A stretch of DNA of 27,547 nt from positions 1-27,547 of the forward strand of contig CAKUTF010000035.1 in NCBI GenBank assembly GCA_934691725.1, in the 5' to 3' direction. Below, in pieces: positions 22,968 through 27,547 of this stretch. This DNA comes from an uncultured Fibrobacter sp. Lineage in GTDB: Bacteria; Fibrobacterota; Fibrobacteria; Fibrobacterales; Fibrobacteraceae. The notes beneath the pieces are model-generated. The model made no database searches. It saw only the letters and a list, made by a program, of their open reading frames with translations, and was not told where the DNA came from. Made by a program: the position numbers and the translations under genes. Positions within the stretch are counted from its first letter, which is position 1. Every line of letters starts with the position of its first letter.

Positions 22968-23879
22968 ATGGGCATTTTCAAGGTATTGTTTCCATCGGCG
23001 ACGATTCTCTCGGCGTTAGGACTTGCCGCTTGCGGCTCGGTCGATCATGACCCGCCAAAACTGAAGAGCGTTTTTGGAACGGTTTCTTCGACGGATACGC
23101 TTGTCGCCGTGTTCGACAAGTCGCTTGACGATTTCAGCGATTCCATGGTGACGTCGAACGTACCGGTCACGATAGTCAAGCAGGTAAAATCAAAAATCTA
23201 TATCGTCGGAGCGACGGATACGGTGGCGGGCATTCCGCGCTTCGAACCGTCGAGCGAAAACGATACGCTCGTGTTTACGGGGATTCGTGACGACGACGGC
23301 AACCGGGCGAAAGTCCAGACGGCGACGTTCTCCACGTATCCTTTCCTCGACAGCGACGAATACGAGATGGACAAGGACGGTAACTGCCGCTCGAACAAGA
23401 CTCCGAAAAATGCGGAGCTCCTCGCGGATTCTTCGCGCTTTTTCAACGGGGCGAAGTTCTCGAAAGGCGTGACGGTGACGGGAATTCTCGCCGGGCGATA
23501 CAGCAAGCAGTGCGAGGACGATGCGGATACGTATCGGATCGTGCTGCAGAAATACGATACAGTCTCTGTCGTACTCGACGGCTTTTCGTCGGAAAGCCCG
23601 CTTCTCCTGGCCATTCTCGGACCTTCGAAGCGAAAGGAGAGTCCCGCGTTCTGCACGGAAGACAACCAGGAATTTCTCACGGTCGATGCCGGAGAAAGGA
23701 AAAAAGTCACGGCGATCGATACGACGTTTGGAGTGGGCGACATCCACGAGTGCGGAACGGCGACCATCACGGACAACCAGTTCTACTACATCCAGGTCCG
23801 CTTTTCGGAAAACCTGAAGACGAAGGACCAGAAGCCCGTGCCCTACAAGCTCGCCGTTTCCATCAAGCAGCACCGTTGA
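22968..23879 (+). CDS. Lipoprotein of unknown function
   Basis: Product of 303 residues. The N-terminus (MGIFKVLFPSATILSALGLAACGS) is a lipoprotein signal with lipobox LAAC. The mature part looks like beta-rich, Ig-like or pre-peptidase C-terminal-type domains. An early segment (PPKLKSVFGTVSSTDTLVAVFDKSLD, then NDTLVFTGIRDDDGNRA) resembles bacterial Ig-like repeats. A later segment (GVTVTGILAGRYSKQCEDDADTYRIVLQKYDTVSVVLDGFS) resembles a PPC domain. No catalytic motif is seen. The frame is open from TTG 22962, but ATG 22968 is preferred because GGAG lies 9 bases upstream of it and only 3 from the TTG. A strong hairpin terminator follows. Confidence 0.8.
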   Translation: MGIFKVLFPSATILSALGLAACGSVDHDPPKLKSVFGTVSSTDTLVAVFDKSLDDFSDSMVTSNVPVTIVKQVKSKIYIVGATDTVAGIPRFEPSSENDTLVFTGIRDDDGNRAKVQTATFSTYPFLDSDEYEMDKDGNCRSNKTPKNAELLADSSRFFNGAKFSKGVTVTGILAGRYSKQCEDDADTYRIVLQKYDTVSVVLDGFSSESPLLLAILGPSKRKESPAFCTEDNQEFLTVDAGERKKVTAIDTTFGVGDIHECGTATITDNQFYYIQVRFSENLKTKDQKPVPYKLAVSIKQHR

Positions 23880-23905
23880 TTTCTAGAAATTCAAAAAAAA
23901 TGTGA

Positions 23906-23937
23906 AAAAATCCCTTGACAAAAATCAGGGGATTTTT
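23906..23937 (+). terminator. Terminator of the lipoprotein gene
   Basis: Thirteen-base stem with one G-T pair: 23906-23918 pairs with 23925-23937 around the loop caaaaa. The 3' arm ends in five T and the T-rich sequence continues. The hairpin overlaps the tRNA promoter. Confidence 0.8.
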
Positions 23938-23944
23938 ATATTTG
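23915..23944 (+). promoter_or_regulatory. Promoter of tRNA-Arg
   Basis: ttgaca (23915-23920), a perfect -35 box, then 16 bases, then tatatttg (23937-23944), an exact TAnnTTTG box. The mature tRNA begins 11 bases after the box. The -35 lies in the 5' arm and loop of the preceding terminator. Confidence 0.75.
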
Positions 23945-23954
23945 GACTGTTAAT

Positions 23955-24028
23955 GCGAATGTGGCGTAACTGGATAGCGCAACTGGCTACGAACCAGTAG
24001 GTTGCAGGTTCGAGTCCTGCCACTCGCA
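23955..24028 (+). tRNA. tRNA-Arg(ACG)
   Basis: Full cloverleaf of 74 bases. D stem gcgt/gcgc; anticodon stem actgg/ccagt with loop ctacgaa (anticodon ACG); T stem gcagg/cctgc around ttcgagt. Acceptor arms are gcgaatg and cactcgc with discriminator A. The acceptor has one non-pairing position, A5 opposite C68. CCA is not encoded: the bases after the discriminator are cga. ACG should be deaminated to ICG by TadA to read CGU/CGC/CGA. A strong terminator follows 2 bases later. Confidence 0.95.
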
Positions 24029-24030
24029 CG

Positions 24031-24063
24031 AAAGCTTCGAGAAGACCTCTCGGAGCTTTTTTT
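24031..24063 (+). terminator. Terminator of tRNA-Arg
   Basis: Twelve-base stem aaagcttcgaga/tctcggagcttt with one T-G pair and loop agacc, followed by a T-run. Confidence 0.88.
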
Positions 24064-24067
24064 GTTT

Positions 24068-25519
24068 TCAGTTCTCGTTTTTCGGCGGTTGCGCCCGTAT
24101 TTTTCGGCGGGCGTCTCGGATGCTTTTTGCTCTGCCGTTCCAGGCTTCTTCGGGCGTTTTCCCTTTTTGAACCCAAAAGTCGATATAGGCGAGGGCGTCT
24201 ATCAGGATTTCAAACAGGGGAGAGGCTTTGAAATAATGAGAAAGTGTTGGCGACTCCGGGGAGGATTTTCCGTTGGTCTGAATCTTGGAATCTTTTTCAG
24301 CCTTATTTACCAGGCAGTAGAGCTTGAAAAAATTTGTCTCTTTTTTCAAGGCATGCTTGCAGGCGCAAAAAGTCGAAAGATGGATAGCCTTTCGACAATG
24401 CGGGCAGACGGCGGTTGCGGAGAAGCGAGCGGAAAACGGGCTTCCGCAGAAACGGGTGACGACCGCAGTATTTCCGCAGTCGCAAAGGGTTTGAAACGAC
24501 GGGTTGTCCCACAGGAAAAATAAATGGCGAAGGTCTAGCGTCGGCTTTCTAAATATCCCGAGCGAAAGAAAATCGATGGGGGCGCTGTCGAAGAAAAGTT
24601 CCGAGTTTTCGGTCCAGTCGTGATGGTCTGACGAATTGAGGTCGATGCGGTTGCCGTTGATTTTTCGGACATCCGGTTCGCCCAGCGCTCTGGGCACGAG
24701 GGTGCTTTCGATCCATTTGCGATACTTGAAAAGCAGTGGCAAGTTTTCAAAAAAAAGCTTGCTTCTGCGTGTTTGTCTTTGGGGCAAGAGTTTTTTGATT
24801 TGTTCGGTTTCCTGCTTGAAAAAATCTTCGTTTTCGTTGAGACTATGCCCAGTCGTGAAAAAATAGGTGCCACGATCTAGCTCTGTCCAGCCTTTCCAGG
24901 CTTCTTCGGAAGTTTTTCCTCTTTCCGCATAGAAGTCAATCGCCTTGAGCGTGTCTATCAGGATTTCAAAATCGGAATGCGTTTCGGCATATTCGAAAAG
25001 GGTCTGCGGATTATCCGAAGCATTCTTCGTTTCGACCGGTACATGGGAGCTTTTTTCAAAACTAGCCGCCAGCCTGGCAAGTCTAAGAAAGGATGTATCG
25101 CTTTTTAGATTGCGGTTGGTAGCGGAAAAAGCCTTTCGGCAGTGCGGGCAGACGGCTGTCGCGGAAAAGCTTCCGGAAAGCGGGCTTCCGCAGAAACGGG
25201 TGACGACCGCGGTGTTTCCGCAATCGCAAAGGGCTTGGAACGAAGGATTTTCCCACAGAAGAAACAGATGGCGGATGTCCAGCTGTCTGTAAGCGAAGCC
25301 GAGTGAAAGAAATTCGATTGGAGTGTTCGCGTATTTCGGAGAATTTTCTATCTGCCGACGATACTTGAAAAGCAGTGGCAAGTTTTCGAGGAAAAGTGCG
25401 TAACGGCGCTTTCGTCTGAGAGGCAAGCTTTTTTGGGCTTGCGCGGTTTCCCGGTTGAAAATCTCTTCGTTTTCATGGGGTGTGAGACCCAGATTGAAAA
25501 AATAGCTTGGTTTGGTCAT
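24068..25519 (-). CDS. Unknown protein, two tandem Cys-containing modules
   Basis: Not recognised. The 483 residues consist of two related halves, ~5-212 and ~218-465. Each starts YFF...ENE..F..ET and continues with FFENLPLLFKYR, then IDFLSLG, then DLRHLFFLWDNPSFQ. Each then has the near-identical block CDCGNTAVVTRFCGSP plus FSATAVCPHCRKA. The Cys residues are C98, C100, C110, C124, C127 and C346, C348, C358, C372, C375, with extra C385/C387. The CxC...CPxC pattern suggests a zinc ribbon. Each half ends with FEILIDxLxxIDF and a GKTxEEAW motif. Copy 2 carries a ~35-residue insertion at about 275-310. There is no signal peptide or membrane segment. AAGGAG lies 6 bases before ATG 25519. It is convergent with tRNA-Arg. 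Confidence 0.75.
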   Translation of the reverse strand: MTKPSYFFNLGLTPHENEEIFNRETAQAQKSLPLRRKRRYALFLENLPLLFKYRRQIENSPKYANTPIEFLSLGFAYRQLDIRHLFLLWENPSFQALCDCGNTAVVTRFCGSPLSGSFSATAVCPHCRKAFSATNRNLKSDTSFLRLARLAASFEKSSHVPVETKNASDNPQTLFEYAETHSDFEILIDTLKAIDFYAERGKTSEEAWKGWTELDRGTYFFTTGHSLNENEDFFKQETEQIKKLLPQRQTRRSKLFFENLPLLFKYRKWIESTLVPRALGEPDVRKINGNRIDLNSSDHHDWTENSELFFDSAPIDFLSLGIFRKPTLDLRHLFFLWDNPSFQTLCDCGNTAVVTRFCGSPFSARFSATAVCPHCRKAIHLSTFCACKHALKKETNFFKLYCLVNKAEKDSKIQTNGKSSPESPTLSHYFKASPLFEILIDALAYIDFWVQKGKTPEEAWNGRAKSIRDARRKIRAQPPKNEN

Positions 25520-25621
25520 TTTACGCTCCTTGATTAATTATGCGTTTATTGATATTTATGCATATAATATAATCAAGATGGTTTCAAGGGACAATCGAAT
25601 GGAATCTTTTTTTTGTGAATA
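25520..25621 (-). promoter_or_regulatory. AT-rich upstream region of the two-module protein gene
   Basis: Intergenic, much more AT-rich than the flanking coding DNA. On the minus strand a ttgaaa is followed by an AT-rich stretch (tgattatattatatg) that could supply a -35/-10 pair, though the exact -10 is not resolved. Confidence 0.35.
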
Positions 25622-25698
25622 AAGTTTTACAAAAGAAAGAACGATTTGTCGGGTAGTTTAAAAAGGATCGGTGTAAACTTGGGCAAATGCGCTATAGG
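25622..25698. repeat. 77-base direct repeat, copy 1 (cassette leader)
   Basis: Identical to 27471-27547, offset 1849 bases. It lies directly upstream of the metallopeptidase-like gene and contains a near-match -10 box (taaacttg, 25673-25680). The repeat may continue further, because the second copy runs off the window. It looks like a promoter/leader carried with each copy of a cassette. Confidence 0.95.
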
Positions 25699-25713
25699 CG
25701 CGAAGGAGACGAG

Positions 25714-26673
25714 ATGAAAACGGATTCTTATTTGCCCGGCTACCCCGAAGCTTCGCAGGACGAGACCTCTGTGGTTCCGGGGAAGGCGACCCGGTTTTTT
25801 AAAGCGCTTGGCGAAGAGCTGCGGTGGAGAGAATGGGAGGCGGACCATCCCGAAGAAGTTCGCCTGCGCGAGGAGGATGCGTTTCTCCGGAGGCTTGTTA
25901 GGGGACAGCCGCTTCCGACGGCGGAGGAGCGGGAACGCCGGGAAGCCTGCCGGAAGGCCCTCGATACGTTGCTGGAAAATATCCCGGAAGAAAGTCCGCA
26001 AAGGGAAACTTCCGTAACCGCATCTGGGAACGGCGAAGATTCGGAAGTGGAATTTCCCGAAGTCGCCGTGAAAGAACCGGAGGATTGGCGTTACCTATTC
26101 GAAAGGCCTAGCGTCCGCTCCAAGACGCAATGGTTCCTTGAAATGGCGACGCGCTTCAACGCGAAGGATGTCGGCTTCGGCAGGGAGAACGACACGCTAC
26201 TCGTGCTTCCCCCGGAGGTGACGGACAAGATTTGTCGAGAAATTTTAAAGAAGAATAGAAAAGAATCCAAGTCCAGACAGCTTTTCGGTTGTACAGAAAT
26301 GCCTCGGGTCAAGCTCGGCGGGGATTATGTCCGCCCGGGGACGATGACGATTCTTTCCGACCGTTGGGAGGGCGCCGAACGGGAAAACGTGATGCGCCAC
26401 GAACTCGCTCACCAGTTCGCCATAACACTTCGTCAAATGATCGAGAACGAAAACGAGCGTCGCCGGGTGCAGGGCTTGCCGCATCTTTCGGATGATGATC
26501 TTGATATCTACAAGTGTTGGCTTACAGATATTGACGATGCTTTGGATTTGGAAGAAAAGACGATAAATAACGGAAATTTGATGGTACAAGGTCATCTGGA
26601 CATTATCGGGGAGCTTCAAAGAGTGGAACGGGATTTTTGGAAGAAACTAAAAAATGAGGAGGATAATCAATGA
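25714..26673 (+). CDS. Putative HExxH metallopeptidase-like protein
   Basis: Not assigned to a named family. 319 residues from ATG 25714, which has AAGGAG 5 bases upstream; an ATG at 25687 in the same frame has no such site. The N-terminal ~120 residues are charged and Glu/Arg-rich, apparently helical and then acidic linker. The C-terminal half has VLPPEVTDKICREIL, then TMTILSDRWEGAERENVMRHELAHQFAITLR. This contains H229-E230-L-A-H233, the HExxH zinc motif of metallopeptidases. The third ligand is not certain; downstream acidic segments (DDDLDIYKCW, DIDDALDLEEK) are candidates. No signal peptide, so cytoplasmic unless exported in another way. The stop overlaps the next start in ATGA. Confidence 0.72.
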   Translation: MKTDSYLPGYPEASQDETSVVPGKATRFFKALGEELRWREWEADHPEEVRLREEDAFLRRLVRGQPLPTAEERERREACRKALDTLLENIPEESPQRETSVTASGNGEDSEVEFPEVAVKEPEDWRYLFERPSVRSKTQWFLEMATRFNAKDVGFGRENDTLLVLPPEVTDKICREILKKNRKESKSRQLFGCTEMPRVKLGGDYVRPGTMTILSDRWEGAERENVMRHELAHQFAITLRQMIENENERRRVQGLPHLSDDDLDIYKCWLTDIDDALDLEEKTINNGNLMVQGHLDIIGELQRVERDFWKKLKNEEDNQ

Positions 26674-27455
26674 AATCATTTGTCGTTTGGCTGCTTGCCG
26701 TTTGTCCGGCTGCATTCGCCATCCTGATGTATCACTATCAACCTCGCGAAGTCTGGGGGGATTCCCGGACGGGGCAGATGTATGTCTTGAAGGTGACGCC
26801 TTCGACAAATTGCTGGGATATCAAGCCGGAGTTCTATCCCGACAGCTCGCTTCCGGGACTGGGCTTTCAAGCTTCCATCAAGTATTCTTTGAGAAAATAT
26901 TCAAAAAGTAACTTTCGTTGGTTTGGTTTGAGCAGAGAGGAGGCTAGGGCACAATCCGTAGATAGCTGTCCCGAAGGCTGGACAAGGGACGAAGGCTTCA
27001 AACGGGGAAATTCCGAAAAAATATCGGAGTGCAGCAAGGTGCTGCCTCTTCCAAACCTTACGTTCTACCTGGATACCGGCGTGAACCGGACAATCAAATA
27101 TTCGCCGTTCGAAAAAAAGATGCTTTTGAAGAATTGCTACAATTCGATAAGCGAACAGATGAGTGCCGGTGGCGTTGGTTGTTCGTTGTTTTATCCCGAC
27201 TATTTCGATGTCTTTGTTGTTCGTGACGACTTCGGCGTCTATCACCGGGTGATTCATGGGCGAATCTTTGACGACAAAAAAGGATTCTATCGTTCGTTTC
27301 TTTATTACACGTCGGATTCGTGGCTTTGCGCAACGGGCTGGTATGCCGATGTGGATGACTGGAAATTTAACTACAACCACATGCCGTGCTATTACGACTT
27401 GCCCGACCCAAAGCCTTTTGACGAAAAGCTTTCTCCGCTGAAGTGGACGGAGTAG
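26670..27455 (+). CDS. Exported Cys-containing protein of unknown function
   Basis: Not recognised. The 261 residues begin with a hydrophobic signal or anchor (SFVVWLLAVCPAAFAILMYHY, residues 3-23). The mature part has seven Cys in short aromatic contexts (NCWDIK, DSCPEGW, SECSK, KNCYN, VGCSLFYPD, WLCATGWYADVDDW, MPCYYDLPD), which suggests disulfides outside the cytoplasm. It is rich in Tyr/Phe/Trp/Asp. The segment VFVVRDDFGVYHRVIHGRIFDD looks like beta hairpins. The start overlaps the upstream HExxH gene stop by 4 bases, so the two are coupled and probably act together. Composition is slightly lower in GC than the housekeeping genes. After its stop the leader repeat recurs. Confidence 0.72.
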   Translation: MKSFVVWLLAVCPAAFAILMYHYQPREVWGDSRTGQMYVLKVTPSTNCWDIKPEFYPDSSLPGLGFQASIKYSLRKYSKSNFRWFGLSREEARAQSVDSCPEGWTRDEGFKRGNSEKISECSKVLPLPNLTFYLDTGVNRTIKYSPFEKKMLLKNCYNSISEQMSAGGVGCSLFYPDYFDVFVVRDDFGVYHRVIHGRIFDDKKGFYRSFLYYTSDSWLCATGWYADVDDWKFNYNHMPCYYDLPDPKPFDEKLSPLKWTE

Positions 27456-27470
27456 GTTTTCTTGTAAATC

Positions 27471-27547
27471 AAGTTTTACAAAAGAAAGAACGATTTGTCG
27501 GGTAGTTTAAAAAGGATCGGTGTAAACTTGGGCAAATGCGCTATAGG
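27471..27547. repeat. 77-base direct repeat, copy 2, at the window edge
   Basis: Exact copy of 25622-25698, starting 16 bases after the exported-protein stop and running to the last base of the window. In copy 1 the HExxH gene starts 16 bases after this point, so another cassette copy is expected just outside. Confidence 0.95.

Noticed and set aside
23955..24028. tRNA-Arg as an integration site for the downstream accessory genes
   Set aside because: I saw no second copy of the tRNA 3' end and no integrase gene in the window.
23925..24176. Minus-strand 83-residue ORF containing AGLEPATYW
   Set aside because: It is the antisense of tRNA-Arg plus its flanks. This peptide is a well-known false translation across tRNA genes in many genomes.
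24002..24523. Plus-strand 173-residue ORF after the tRNA
   Set aside because: Overlaps the tRNA and is antisense to the two-module protein, whose strand is supported by a good ribosome site and internal repeats.

Overview
The window reads as a chromosome segment of a Gram-negative bacterium, most likely Fibrobacter or a close relative (phylum Fibrobacterota). This is inferred from recalled similarity of the housekeeping proteins, two lipoproteins and an Omp85-type outer-membrane protein, and promoters of the TAnnTTTG type best known from Bacteroidota. No database search was possible. Most of the window is GC-rich, tightly packed housekeeping DNA. Two stretches look accessory: about 14.0-20.4 kb and about 24.0-27.5 kb.

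Layout. 1-367 is a degenerate 7-base repeat tract ending in a promoter. 368-3477 (+) is an overlapping operon: sugar-nucleotide transferase, Maf, RodZ-like protein, HisB. 3478-3734 is a non-coding repeat island with a double-hairpin element and a second 7-base repeat tract. Then come a LysM-like lipoprotein (-), ribosomal protein L31 type B (+), a small Omp85/BamA-like protein (+) and inorganic pyrophosphatase (+). A bidirectional terminator separates these from YebC (-). 7621-12114 (-) is a compact run read as YchJ-like, ArgC, Obg, HU/IHF, SmpB, cell-wall amidase. 12169-13867 (-) is RlmN followed by a TPMT-like methyltransferase.

14013-20375 (-) holds a complete Wadjet (JetABCD, MksBEFG-like) plasmid-defence operon: kleisin JetA, JetB, the SMC-type ATPase JetC and the Toprim nuclease JetD. 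It has visibly lower GC than its flanks and sits between rlmN and a class A penicillin-binding protein gene (20566-22878, -), so it looks like an acquired cassette. Wadjet itself is a known system.

22968-23879 (+) is a lipoprotein gene whose terminator hairpin also carries the -35 box of a following tRNA-Arg(ACG) gene. The last 3.5 kb is the least understood part. It has a 483-residue protein built from two copies of a Cys-containing module (-). It also has a translationally coupled pair (+): an HExxH metallopeptidase-like protein and an exported Cys-containing protein. The 77 bases upstream of the pair recur exactly at the window's right edge, so the pair is probably the first unit of a tandem array. 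This is the best candidate for something undescribed.

Regulatory theme: exact TAnnTTTG boxes precede seven transcription units. In three of them (nucleotidyltransferase, ppa, rlmN) the start codon lies only 5-7 bases after the box, which predicts leaderless mRNAs.
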